DNA of 22,190 nucleotides from Chara braunii (taxonomy: Eukaryota; Streptophyta; Charophyceae; Charales; Characeae), in the NCBI GenBank assembly GCA_003427395.1, contig BFEA01000267.1, positions 1,887,817 to 1,910,006 on the forward strand, read 5' to 3'. Positions 1 through 9,684 of this stretch are shown piece by piece. The stretch's first letter is position 1. Every line of letters starts with the position of its first letter. The notes beneath the pieces were generated by a model. It searched no databases, was not told the origin of the DNA, and was given only the letters and a program-made list of their open reading frames with translations. A program made the translations under genes and the position numbers.

Positions 1-60
<60 letters not shown>
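1..60. repeat. (GA)30 microsatellite
   Basis: A pure GA dinucleotide tract fills the first 60 bases. The equivalent end of the inverted copy B carries a CT tract at 9123-9145, so the tract is probably part of the repeat. Confidence 0.95.
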
Positions 61-66
<6 letters not shown>

Positions 67-1411
67 TGAAAGATCTCTATTTCTGCAACCTCTCACAATT
101 GCCGGTAGTCTGCTGTGGCCTGGGAGTAGGGCACGTTCGTCGGTGAATATGAAGGATTAGCATTTTCCCAGTAGGTGCCGGCTAATGCAAAGACTGACTC
201 TGGAGGTGCCGTGGCATCTACTTACACTATGCCTATGGAGGAACAGCAGTGTCTAATTACTCTCCCGGATACCACACACATGTCACAAACACGCACACAC
301 ACACACACGGACACACTATCAGTTTGTAGTATGTCATATCTATTTTTGTGTGGCGTTCTTCCTGCGTTACATTGTCTGTCTTCCTGTGTACTTCCATATT
401 GAGCTTCTCTCTTCTTGCATGCCATATTTATGACTGAGCACCTTTAAGCAGTGCCAATTAGTCGGTCTGGAGTGCTTGTAGCGCTCTTAGGGACCCCATG
501 TAGGAGATGATTGATTTTTCTTTGACTCCCTGGCTCAGCGTTTGGTGGGAACGAACTGTCTGTGGGGTTCACTCGTGACGTCGGTAGGTGATGTGCCGCT
601 TTGCTCCTCGTTGGATGGGCAGACTGCCTCGCCTGTGCTGCTGCCTTGCTGCCCATGAAGCCTCACATATCGTTCTGAAGCTGCTGTGTGTACACTGTGG
701 TGTGGATGTGTTGTCAGTGTTGCCTTGTGCTTAGCTCCTCTGCTGCCTTGCTGCCCATCTTTTGCTTATGTGCTGTGTAGGATGCCTGCGTTGTTGGTGT
801 TGCCTTGTGCTCCATGAGATTTCCTTCCACCCTTTTCTCTCTTTACTGTCACCACCCAGGATACTCACCCTCCTATCATCCAATGGGAGTGACCCGGGCA
901 GTGGTAGAGGCATCAGGTCTAAGCGGGTCCTCACCTTCCCCCTCAGCCATGAATGAAGCATGACCCCTGTCGTACGGGTTTGTGCGCTAGGCGTAAGCAT
1001 TCTACTACAAGTCCCATAGGTAAACCCTTTTCTGTTGGAGGCACCCTAGCCTCTGTCATTTAGTGAGTCTTTTGCAGCGATCATCCTTTTCTTCCTCACC
1101 ACGGTCTTTAGCCAGACCCCTAGTTTTTGTTTAAGCAGTCCTGGTCTCCGTCATTAGTACATACCAGGCCGCTATCTTTCTTACTTACATCATGAACCAG
1201 CCCTGCTACGCTTATTTGTTCCTGTGGGCCTGTGGCCGATATATGTGAAAGGTACTGGTGGTTCATCAATAAGCCTAAGGAAGAGATGAGAAGTCCAAAG
1301 ACTGACATAAATTACGAGGGTAAGAGAAGTAAGACAAAAGTCGTTGGGAAACCGGTGTACTGTGGCAGGCCTGAGGAAATGGTGGAGAACGTTGTGAAAC
1401 GGATTGCAGGG

Positions 1412-1705
1412 AAGGGTAGTCTGGAACAGGTGGGTTTTCAGAAATTGAAGTACCAAAAAGAATGACAACGTGAACGAAGGGTTATAAAGATTATCTTTGA
1501 AAAATGCTGACTCAGAAGGCTATGTGCGAGTTATTGCTAGTAATATTTGTGAACAACAAGGGTAGTCTGGAACAGGTGGGTTTTAAGAAATTTAAGTATC
1601 AAAAAGAATGACAACGTGAATGAAGGGTTAGAAACATTATCTTTGAAAAATGCTGACTCAGAAGGCTATGTGGGAGTTATTGCTAGTAATATTTGTGAAC
1701 AACAG
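1412..1705 (+). repeat. Tandem duplication, 146-bp period, 2 copies
   Basis: Bases 1412-1557 recur at 1558-1705, starting at 'AAGGGTAGTCTGGAACAGG' and ending at 'TTTGTGAACAACA', with a handful of substitutions. Copy B of the surrounding repeat has the unit only once (about 7395-7530 on the other strand), so the duplication arose in copy A after the two separated. Confidence 0.85.
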
Positions 1706-1820
1706 TCACTCCGCAAAAATGGACATTTTATATTTTATTGAACATTAGCTACTCGGCCCGTCGGGCTGTGCATTCGGAAGTAGTCGGGGGTCACCTGCAC
1801 GGGGCACCTGTGCTGTCCTA

Positions 1821-2152
1821 AGGAGGGGGGCGGTGGGGGCACACCGGAGTTTCAGGTGTTGGTCCCAACTATGACTGCCTGTGAGGCTTTCAATACCCCT
1901 ACTGACCCTCTACGGGTTAGAAGGACGAGTTGTGTCTTGGAGCAGGTGCAGCCACCCAGTACGGGAAAATGCAGCCTACACATGCCAGCTGGACGTTATC
2001 CCGTACTGGGTGGCTGCACCTGCTCCAAGACATGACTTGTCCTTGGAACCTGTAGAGGGTCAGTAGGGGTTTTGAAAGCCTCCCAGGCAGTGGTAGTTGG
2101 GACCAACACCTAAAACTCTGGTGGTCCCCCCCCTCCCCCGCCCCCCGCTCTC
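1821..2152. repeat. Fold-back (long inverted repeat), ~130-bp arms
   Basis: Arm 1 (about 1821-1966) is the reverse complement of arm 2 (about 1999-2152), separated by a 32-nt spacer at 1967-1998. Over the inner ~126 bases I count about 12 mismatches (roughly 90% identity); the inner 30 bases next to the spacer pair perfectly. The outer ends are G-rich/C-rich and less exact. A transcript would fold into a long near-perfect hairpin. This is the structure of a fold-back element or hairpin-type MITE, and also of a small-RNA precursor. It directly abuts the end of repeat copy A. No coding potential is apparent. Confidence 0.85.
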
Positions 2153-2648
2153 CTTGGATAGCAAGTGTCCTCAGTATCTGAGTGTTTTCCAAATACATCA
2201 AGAACAACAAAACAACAAGAGCCTGAAAACAGAAAGAAAAAGATTGTTATGGACAGTTTCGCCCAGAAAAAGACGGACCCGAGAGGAGTTTTGAGAGAAG
2301 TGAAGCTGACAAATCAAAGATGCATACAATTGGTTTAGAGCGGAGAAGTGAATAATTGAGAGCATTGCTAGTGATTGTACGAAGAGACAAGGTTGGGGTT
2401 GACATCTTCCTCTGACAGTGTACATAATGCATTCAATCGCATTGCCATTATGAATGTATGACTATATTCAGAGAAGGACAGTCATTATCAGAGGGCAAAA
2501 AATAGAGGTATGGTTATGCCTTGTGTCAAGTTGTGTGGAGGAGAAGTCATAAAAAGTGGGAGAAGAGGGCCTAGAGGCAGACCAAGAAGGCATTTCGAAG
2601 AGATGGAGTAGAAGAATGCAGCAAAAGAAAAGATAGTGAATAAGATCA
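2153..2648. other. Anonymous purine-rich sequence
   Basis: A purine-rich stretch follows the fold-back. Open frames here are short, biased by low complexity and show no recognisable motif. I see no gene. Confidence 0.4.
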
Positions 2649-2823
2649 TACAAAAGACGAGGAGAGGCACTAGAGGTGAAAAAGAAGAAAAACGTACTTA
2701 GTCTAGGCCAATGGTACAAAAGACGAGGAGAGGCACTAGAGGTGAAAAAGAAGAAAAACATACTTAGTCTAGGCCAATGGCATGTGATCTCTTGAGTCTA
2801 GGTCAATGGCATGTGATCTCTTG
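2649..2823 (+). repeat. Nested tandem repeats (66-bp x2, then 29-bp x2)
   Basis: A 66-bp unit starting 'TACAAAAGACGAGGAGAGG' occupies 2649-2714 and 2715-2780 with one or two differences. Its end overlaps a second repeat, a 29-bp unit starting 'AGTCTAGG' at 2766 and again at 2795, with one difference. Two different periods sharing a border suggest successive slippage events at one site. Confidence 0.85.
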
Positions 2824-2829
2824 AGTCTT

Positions 2830-3880
2830 TAGGTAACTAGCTTTTCTACTCCGGACTGGAAGGAAGGCACAGTGATTGTAGAATTTAGCTCTGAAGGGGC
2901 ACTGTGTCACATCTCTCAGACTGAGTCATTTCCTTGCCCTTGTGCTTCACCCTCGTTGGCTTTTTCTCTCGTGTTTTTCCGTCTTCTTCGGCGATTCTTC
3001 TGGATCGGGAGACTGGTGTGTGTGTTTTGAATTTTCATCACAACAGCCCTTAATCCACCCAATGAGTGGATCTAAAATCGAAGCAGCTGAGCCCTGTTGC
3101 AGATTAGTCGAAACAGTTGTCTCTCTGTAGCGAGGAACGTGGAGCACAATAAGTCCATTGAAATTCCTTTCTACTATGTTCACTTTTGCTTTTTTTACCC
3201 CTTTCATTTGTTCTTGACAGCTCCCCTTCAACTGGTTTGTATGTTGAGATGTGCGCAGGAGTGTGTGGAGATGTGCATAGGCACATCTGCGTTAACCTCT
3301 GCATGGCACAAAACCATGCACCATACCACCACAACACCCCTCGACAACGGCAAGCCAAACAACAAGACGAAAGCAGCAACCACAAGAAATACAAGAATAG
3401 AAGTAACGAAAGGCAAAGCCAAAGACTGGAGCATCCAGGATGGACGCAAAGGGGGGGGCATACTCTTCTCACCTTGCCCTAGCGGCAGGACTGGTCGTTA
3501 ATTTTTTTTATCAGTGAGTCGTCAGAAGCCTGTATCCTTTACGATCTGCGGAATCTCTGTATTGATGGTTTGGGTCATGAACCCTTTGACCCATGCTGAA
3601 GGCAGACTCTCCCAAGCGGAACCTAGCAGCAGGCATTAACTCAACAAAGCACCTGGCAATGCCGAGGCAACACGACTGCACAACGTCAAAGCAACTGCAA
3701 GGAATGACACAGCAAGCAGATGAGCAGCACAGCGGCTGCGCAGTGAGCACAAGGCAACGCCAGCAAAGCAGCCCAACTACATGGCACACAAACAACGAAC
3801 GCGGAAGGGGAGGCACACAGATCAATTGGAAAAGAAGCGATTATGACATCTTATGCATGCCAGTGTGTTGCATGATATAG
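2830..3880. other. Anonymous sequence with scattered repeat motifs
   Basis: No convincing gene. The open frames of 95-134 codons in 3097-3880 overlap one another on both strands and have biased, low-complexity composition. The 'GCACAAGGCAACGCC' motif near 3750 resembles motifs inside repeat copies A and B, so 3600-3800 may be a distant fragment of that family. Small hairpins are visible, for example GATGTGC/GCACATC near 3270-3288 and GCATGG/CCATGC near 3301-3319, but nothing identifies a known RNA. Confidence 0.35.
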
Positions 3881-5390
3881 TGTACAAGTTCTATTACAGA
3901 CAACACTTAAATCAAATGGACTTACCATCTAAGGGAAAAACACAGTTCTTCTTATGATGAGGTAACCATTGGCACATGCTAAGTTGTTGACCTGCCCATC
4001 GTCTAGTTTGGTTGAGGTGCCATAACAACTCTGTTGAGACTGCAGTGGATGACACAAAGAATTTCATATTTTGATAAACCGATTAAACATTTTTTTTAAT
4101 GCTCCGCATTACATGGACTCTGTATTGTTTTCATAGACCCTACAGGAAAGAGACTATTTTGATTATCTTCATTTCCTTGAGTCGTATCTCTACATTCCCC
4201 ACATATTTTTTCCCTATCCATCTTGATCCTAATTAAAGCTTATTTCATGACTTTTAGTGATTCAAGGGTCCGTATGAGACGGTATGACTGTTTAAGAATC
4301 AGACTCAATGGGGCCGACCCATTTATTGTAACCATTATTTTACCGTCATTTTTTTTAACTCGCGGATTGGTGTTATTTTGAACCAACCCTTCGAGGAGTA
4401 TTAACTCGCTCGATGAAGGGAACTTTTGCAACAGTATTGCTAGTTGTGAACTAGAGACGCAGGTCAGGTTTCAGAATTAGTGATATGGTGTGATGTCCCT
4501 TTCTCACGGTGTGAAAATAGAAGGGGACGGGATACTACCCTATAAGTTTCTTATTGGTTATTGTAGTTGGCGCTGCTTTTAAATTCACACTTAAATTAGA
4601 GTGAATGTGGAATGACACATTTGGTGGGTAATCGTCAGTATGATCTGTCTGTTTGGGGGTCAGAGAGGACTGCGACTCTGCGAGCCCCTTTTGCAACCAA
4701 AAAAAATCCTATGTTGAAATGACATTACTCTCACAGAAATCGGAGATCAGGCTAAGAAGTCCAAACGTGATAATAAGATCATTTTGCTCTTTGTAAAGCA
4801 ATGCTCAATAACAACTTTCCATGTAGGCTAACCAGAACCATCACAATGGGCATGCCAGTTCTACAGGTATCTTGAGGAATCTGCCACCTACTATATTTTT
4901 CATTTGTTGATGCTCGAATGCTAAAAAATGTATTCCCCGTCATATAACAGGAGTCAATTGGACTTAGATCTAGGGTCTATATTGCTGGTTTAACGAAACC
5001 ACCGATCCGAAATTGAGCAGGTTGTGCAACTTGTGCTTTGACTATGGGACAAGTATGGATTTTGGGACATAACACGCTCACCGTTTTCAATTAAAAGGCG
5101 ACGCGCCACAAGATTATGACTTTTATTTTTCTCAATACCCCGCTGAGCCGATACTTGCATGCCTTAAAGTAAAAAGAACATTCGTTTTACAAAGAGAAGG
5201 AAGCCATAAGAAGGTGACAACATCGAAAACTGTGGCAAAATCTATTAACATTATAACAATTACACGTCACAATAATAAGTCATGTTTCAATAATTTTGTT
5301 CAACACGAGGGGAATTCAGTGACATAAATGGCAGATGCAAAAAAAATAATTATTGAAATTATGAGCATACTACCACATAACTTGTATACC
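3881..5390. other. AT-rich intergenic sequence
   Basis: AT-rich sequence with frequent stops in all frames. The longest frame (minus, 4240-4431) has no recognisable motif. Because a LINE relic begins just downstream, part of this may be eroded LINE 5' sequence, but I could not see conserved residues to prove it. Confidence 0.4.
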
Positions 5391-5438
5391 AAAAATGAAA
5401 CTTAGCTATAGAGAGTTATTCAAAATCCTTAAAAGATT

Positions 5439-5690
5439 ATGAAATTTAAACTAGATATTGTCGGTGATTGGAATGTTGCGTTGAACCCAAGTACTAACTC
5501 ACTATCCTTCTTGGGTGACCTAGTGTGATGTCAAACTCGCAACGTCGTTCGTGGAAGATCCAAGTTTATGAATGTTTATAAAACCACCCACTGTAATGAC
5601 TATGGCTTCACATGGCATCCATTTGGTAATAATCAACCTGATTTAAGCAGGGTCTTCACTAAAACGCAAATTCACTATGACTTTCATTAG
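5439..5690 (+). pseudogene. LINE apurinic-like endonuclease fragment (relic)
   Basis: The frame from an ATG at 5439 reads about 83 codons with one in-frame TGA at 5526-5528. It shows the endonuclease/exonuclease/phosphatase signature of non-LTR retrotransposons: I-V-G-D-W-N-V (GDWN at 5463-5474), then about 45 residues later 'GFTWHPFG' followed by 'DLSRVF', matching the usual order GD(F/W)N ... (T)W ... SR(I/L/V)D, with the expected D replaced by F. In an intact LINE this domain nicks target DNA to prime reverse transcription. Here no reverse transcriptase follows before the CT microsatellite, so only a fragment survives. It lies on the strand opposite the larger LINE at the right of the window. 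The call rests on motif order; individual matches are modest. Confidence 0.6.
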
Positions 5691-5911
5691 ATCAAAGCAC
5701 TCGTGTGAGACGCTTTGGTCCCATTACACCAATAGTGCAACCCCTACCCAACGATTACTAAATTAACATAACCTGTGTGGTAGGACGTAAGTATATAAAT
5801 AGTGACACAACATGTTTTCATTTCATTGAATATGAAAATTTTGAAAGACGGGGGCCTCAACTATGCTAGTTTTCTTTTGAGTAATAAATTGAATGGTTTA
5901 AAATGAGTCTA

Positions 5912-5914
<3 letters not shown>

Positions 5915-5988
<74 letters not shown>

Positions 5989-6015
5989 CGTGTCTCTCTC
6001 CCTCTCTCTCTCCAC
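5915..6015. repeat. (CT)n microsatellite
   Basis: A pure TC/CT tract runs from 5915 to about 5984, with an imperfect extension to about 6012. Read from the minus strand it gives runs of Arg-Glu, which explains the apparent Arg/Glu-rich frames. Confidence 0.95.
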
Positions 6016-7260
6016 ACACCTTCTGATAATGTATTCCTCCACAAACCGGTGCAAGTGCAAGTGAGTTTGTGGTCTTCCCTCACCAGGCAACACCACCTCC
6101 CCCCTGCCAAACAGAGCTCCTGCACCGGTATGTTTCCAAAAGAACGAACATAAGGTCTCTGCCCCAAATCCCTGGCCCCCTCCATTTTTGAAAAGACAAC
6201 ACTCCATTTTCCAACAGGCAGCAGGTCCCTTGAAAATCCAAAGATCTGCTGCGGCCAGTCCTCCAAGTCCCTATTTTTCCACCCTCTCAATGCCCCCCTC
6301 CAAAGAGTCCAAACAACTCCACCTCATTTTCCACCCTTTCAATGACCATGTTGGCCCTACGGAGAACCAGCCTGAGGTTGAAAAAGCCTGACGATGTTGT
6401 ATAATGCATCTCTTTAAGGCTGCAGGCAGATGCTACACCGTACTATGTTGGACTGAATCCCATCCCCTCTTTCTCTGATGTGGGACAAGGAAAGTGCCTG
6501 CTACACCCGTCTCTCTCTCTCACACACACACACATACACACACATACACACACATACACAACACACACACACAATAAAAAGAAAGAAATAAATAAATTAT
6601 TGCCCTTTTTTTAAGTTTTTTTTTTTTTTTTTTAAGAAGTGCTCCAACCTACTCGTGGGGAGCAGCACGTGCAAAAATCATTCCCCTTATGAATGCATTC
6701 CTTACATTTTCCAGTTAGCCAACAGCACCAGCGGGACCACTCCCACACTCATGTATCACCTTGAACTTAGGCCTGTCAAGCGAAGGACGTAGTTGCTATC
6801 ACACTCACCTTACCCCATAGATTCCATAATGCACCAGTTGCCAAGGCATCAAGTCACGGTTGCATCAGGTCACATCAGGGTAAAGGGTTGCGAGGCTGCA
6901 TGGATGGGACTCATGATGGGTGGACCATCCTCCTGTCACTGGTCCTCCCGGAGCAGGGATCTGCAATGGCTACAACATATGTGACCACTGACTGACCGGC
7001 CATAGCAGGTTACAGGCCTTCTCTCTCTTTTGACTGAACTACTTTTGGCTGAGGATCATATAAGACTTCCTCACGGATTTGAAGATNGATTTGAAGATTA
7101 AAAAAAAACAAATCCGACTAAGACACACCCCTTCAGACCCCCTTGGCCTCAAACCAATTTATACCCCCCCTTTCCCACCCTCGACGGTGCTTATAAAGAG
7201 AACGACCCTGGGCAATTACACAAAACCTCCACCCCCCCAAAGAAGGGAAAAGAATAGAAG
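6016..7260. other. Anonymous sequence with CA and poly-T tracts
   Basis: No supported gene. The stretch contains an imperfect CA-repeat array (about 6521-6573), a short A-rich run, an 18-base T run (6616-6633), and a small direct repeat of 'GATTTGAAGAT' around a single undetermined base at 7087. The minus frames upstream of the CT tract (to about 6290) are open for some 100 codons but run into the microsatellite and show no family motif. Confidence 0.4.
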
Positions 7261-8093
7261 GCCGATTTTCGGCTGCACTGGTGCCCCACGCAGATGACCC
7301 CTGGCAACTTCCCAATGCACGGCCAGACGGGCCATGTGGCTTAGGGTCTAAAAAGTATAAAATGTCCATTTTAACGGACTGGCTGTTGTTCACAAATATT
7401 CCTAGCAGTAAATCTCATATAGCCGCAGCATTTTTCAACGATAATCTTTCTAACCCTTTCTTCACATCGTCCTTCTTTTTGGTACTTAGCATTTCTGAAA
7501 ACCCACCTTTTCCACACTACCCTTCCCAGCAATCCATTTCACAACATTCTCCACCGTATCCGCAGGCCTACTACTGTAAACCGGCTTGCCAACCACTTCG
7601 GTCTTACTACTCTGCCCCTGATACTCCTCATCTCTTCCTTATTGTTGAAGCACCAATACCTTTCACATATATCGGCCACGGGAACAAACAGTAGTTATGC
7701 TAGTTCATGATGGAAGTACGAAAAAAGGTGGCCTAGTATGTACTATAACGGAGACTAGGACTGCTTAAGACAAACTAGGGGTCTGGCTCATGCCCAAGGT
7801 GAGGAAAACACGGATGATCTCTGCAAGTGACTCACTAAATGACAGACTCTTGAGGCTGGAGTGCCTCCAACAGAAGGATTTACCTATGGGATTTGCAGTA
7901 GAATGCCTACACCTAGCGCTCAAAGCCCATACAACGGGTCATGCTTTAATCATGACCCGTTGGCTGAGGGGGAAGGTGAGGACCCGCTTAGCCCTGATGT
8001 CTACAACCACTGTCCAGTTATCTCCCATTGGATGATAGGACAAACTGTCCTGTGTGGTAAAACACTCAGTTAACTCACGAGTAGGACACAAAT

Positions 8094-8301
8094 GGTTAAC
8101 GGGGACCCCCATTTTCGGGCCCTGGTTAACGAGTCCAAAACTGAAATTAAGGTTTCGGGGTTAAATTTGATTTTTGATTTTTGATTTTTTATTTTTTGCC
8201 TGTTCTTGTTTTGGTTCAAGGTTGGTGTGTGCCAAATTTTGTGTCATTTGGAGAATGGGATGGCATGGCAATTGGTCTGAAAATTAGGGTCTCCGTTAAC
8301 C
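8094..8301. mobile_element. MITE-like element nested in copy B (~208 bp)
   Basis: The segment begins 'GGTTAACGGGGACCC' (8094-8108) and ends with the near-perfect reverse complement (8287-8301), 14 of 15 bases matching. It lies in a stretch that is absent from copy A, which is what a transposon insertion should look like. The inside is T-rich and non-coding, with repeated 'TTTTTGA' units at 8168-8200. The flanks show no clear target-site duplication, and the inserted stretch extends about 30 bases beyond each inverted repeat, so the exact ends are uncertain. The superfamily cannot be assigned. Confidence 0.55.
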
Positions 8302-8822
8302 TTTTCTTGAGTAGTACTTCAGGGACAGTAAAGAAAGAAAAAGGGTGTGAGGAAATCTCTTGAAGCACAAGGCAACACCAACAAGGCAGGGAAACTACAC
8401 GGCAGAGAAGCAAAAGGGCACACCGTGGGCGGCAAGCCAGCAGAGGAGTTAAGCACAAGGCAACACCGACAACACAGCCACACCACAGTGTGCACACAGC
8501 AGATTCAGAACGATATGTGAGGCTTCCACGATGGGCAGCAAGGCAGCAGCACATCACCTACGGATGTCACGAGTGAACCCCACAGGCAGTTGGTTCCCAC
8601 CAAACGCTGAGCCAGGCAGTCAAACAAAAATCAATCATCACCTGCAGGAAACAGTTATCCCGAACTGAGCGCCCATGGGGGCCCTAAGAGCGCTACAAGC
8701 ATTCCAAAGGAATGACCGACTAATTGACACTGCTTAAAGGTGCTCAGTAATAAAAATACCAGGAGGACAGACAGGGAACATAGGAGAACGACACACAAAA
8801 ATAGATAGACATACTACACTCT

Positions 8823-8825
<3 letters not shown>

Positions 8826-8869
<44 letters not shown>
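8826..8869. repeat. (GT)22 microsatellite
   Basis: Pure TG/GT dinucleotide tract inside repeat copy B. Confidence 0.95.
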
Positions 8870-8872
<3 letters not shown>

Positions 8873-9122
8873 TGTGTGCGGTATCTGGGAGAGTGTTAAT
8901 TAGACACTGCTGTTCCTCCATAGGCATGGGGTAGCAGATGCCAGGCGCACCTCGTGGAAAAGTGCTCAGAGTCCGTCTTTGCATTAGCCGCCACCTCTAG
9001 GCCTTCACATTCACGGGCAGCCGCGCCATACTCCCATGCCACCACAGAATAAGACGGCAATTGTGAGAGGTAGCTATCTCGCAGAAAAAAGACTCCTCCA
9101 GATAATGGATTTCTTATCGAGA

Positions 9123-9145
9123 CTCTCTCTCTCTCTCTCTCTCTC

Positions 9146-9220
<75 letters not shown>
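9123..9220. repeat. Compound (CT)n-(CA)n microsatellite
   Basis: A CT tract (9123-9145) is followed by a CA tract (about 9149-9220) with one phase slip near 9180. It marks the border of repeat copy B. All Cys-Val, His-Thr and Ser-Leu frames here are products of the simple repeat. Confidence 0.95.
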
Positions 9221-9224
<4 letters not shown>

Positions 9225-9465
9225 ATCGGGCCCAGCGCCCAGCGCCGCCCACGGCTTCGATGATCAAACGAAGCAAAATAGGCATCAACAGTAGAACAAC
9301 ATAACATCAGGAGAAATTTCGACGAAGGCTGTTTGCTAGAAATAAAGCCCGAAGTAATAGGTTATTCCATTCCTGATCGAGGGCTGTGTGAACTGTGTGC
9401 CAAAAATAGAACGGGAAACTCACATCAGGAGAAACACTGTTTGCCAAACAACAACGTACACCTTC

Positions 9466-9528
9466 GTCCATCGGGACATCTGTTAAATTTGGAACGATAC
9501 AGAGGACACTAGCATGGCCACTGTACGT
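9466..9528 (+). pseudogene. U6 snRNA pseudogene, 5' portion, copy 1
   Basis: This matches the 5' two-thirds of spliceosomal U6 snRNA. A 5' hairpin, GTCC-ATCG-GGAC (9466-9477), takes the place of the usual longer one. It is followed by 'ACATCTG', a TTGGAACGATACAGAG stretch that includes the ACAGA box, which pairs with the intron 5' splice site in the spliceosome, and 'TAGCATGGCC'. Similarity stops at about the point where U6 continues into its internal stem-loop and 3' domain. An A-rich tail (9530-9557) follows instead of the terminal T run. I see no TATA box at the usual distance upstream. The loss of the catalytic stem-loop means it cannot act as U6; it is a truncated copy. Confidence 0.85.
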
Positions 9529-9558
9529 CAAAAAAGAGAAAATAAAGAAGAAAAACGT

Positions 9559-9612
9559 ACATCCGTTAAAATTGGAACGATACAGAAAATATTAGCATGG
9601 CCCCTGTGCGTA
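9559..9612 (+). pseudogene. U6 snRNA pseudogene, 5' portion, copy 2
   Basis: A second U6 copy starts 83 bases after the matching point of copy 1. It begins at 'ACATCCG', lacking the 5' hairpin, continues through 'TTGGAACGATACAGA' and 'TAGCATGGCCCCTG', and stops at almost the same internal position as copy 1. An A-rich tail (about 9614-9638), very similar to that after copy 1, follows. In several places it is closer to canonical U6 than copy 1 (CATCCG, AAAATTGG, GGCCCCTG). The tandem arrangement with the same break point suggests duplication of an already truncated unit. Confidence 0.85.
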
Positions 9613-9637
9613 ACAAAAAAAGAAAATAAAAAAGAAA

Positions 9638-9684
9638 ACCTTCGTTTGTAATTTTCCCTAAACCTTCCTTTGTAATTTTCCCTT
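9638..9684 (+). repeat. Short tandem repeat, ~23-bp unit x2
   Basis: 'AACCTTCGTTTGTAATTTTC' is followed directly by 'AACCTTCCTTTGTAATTTTC', each ending in CCT, immediately after the second U6-like unit. Confidence 0.75.

Larger units (their letters stand above)
1..1815 (+). repeat. Dispersed repeat family, copy A (~1.8 kb)
   Basis: Read on the reverse strand, this segment is colinear with 7270-9145 over nearly its whole length, so both are copies of one dispersed repeat in opposite orientation. Shared landmarks in order are a GA tract at one end, a block ending in 'CTCTCACAATTGCCG', a 'GCTAATGCAAAGAC' block, a CA/GT microsatellite, repeated 'GCACAAGGCAACACC' motifs (seen here as the complement), a 'GAGGGGGAAGGTGAGGACC' block (complement) and a 'GGACATTTTATA' block near 1720. 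The copies differ by many substitutions and indels, which suggests age. A short open frame at 1232-1465 (77 codons, K/E-rich) sits inside it but is disrupted in copy B, so I do not call a gene. No transposase or reverse transcriptase motif was recognised. It may be a non-autonomous transposon or a segmental duplication; its true ends are unknown because it touches the window edge. Confidence 0.75.
7270..9145 (-). repeat. Dispersed repeat family, copy B (inverted relative to copy A)
   Basis: Read on the plus strand this is the reverse complement of 1-1815, block by block, from 'GGCTGCACTGGTGCCCCACG' (complement of about 1790-1815) through 'ACCTTTCACATATATCGGCCAC' near 7660 to the CT tract at 9123-9145. 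Compared with copy A it lacks the 146-bp duplication but has an extra segment of about 260 bases near 8060-8328, containing an inverted-repeat element. The GT microsatellite at 8826-8869 sits at the place of the shorter CA tract of copy A. No intact gene is visible. Confidence 0.75.

Noticed and set aside
3097-3880. Host gene in the cluster of overlapping frames
   Set aside because: Frames overlap on both strands, composition follows local base bias, and part resembles motifs of the A/B repeat.
5866-6290. Arg/Glu-rich protein frames on the minus strand
   Set aside because: The Arg-Glu runs are translations of the CT microsatellite; the remaining residues show no family motif and two frames are open at once.
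8896-9307. Cys-Val-rich and His-Thr-rich frames
   Set aside because: They are translations of the CA/GT tract within repeat copy B.
9466-9612. Functional U6 snRNA genes
   Set aside because: Both copies lack the internal stem-loop, the 3' domain and the terminal T run, and no TATA element is seen upstream.
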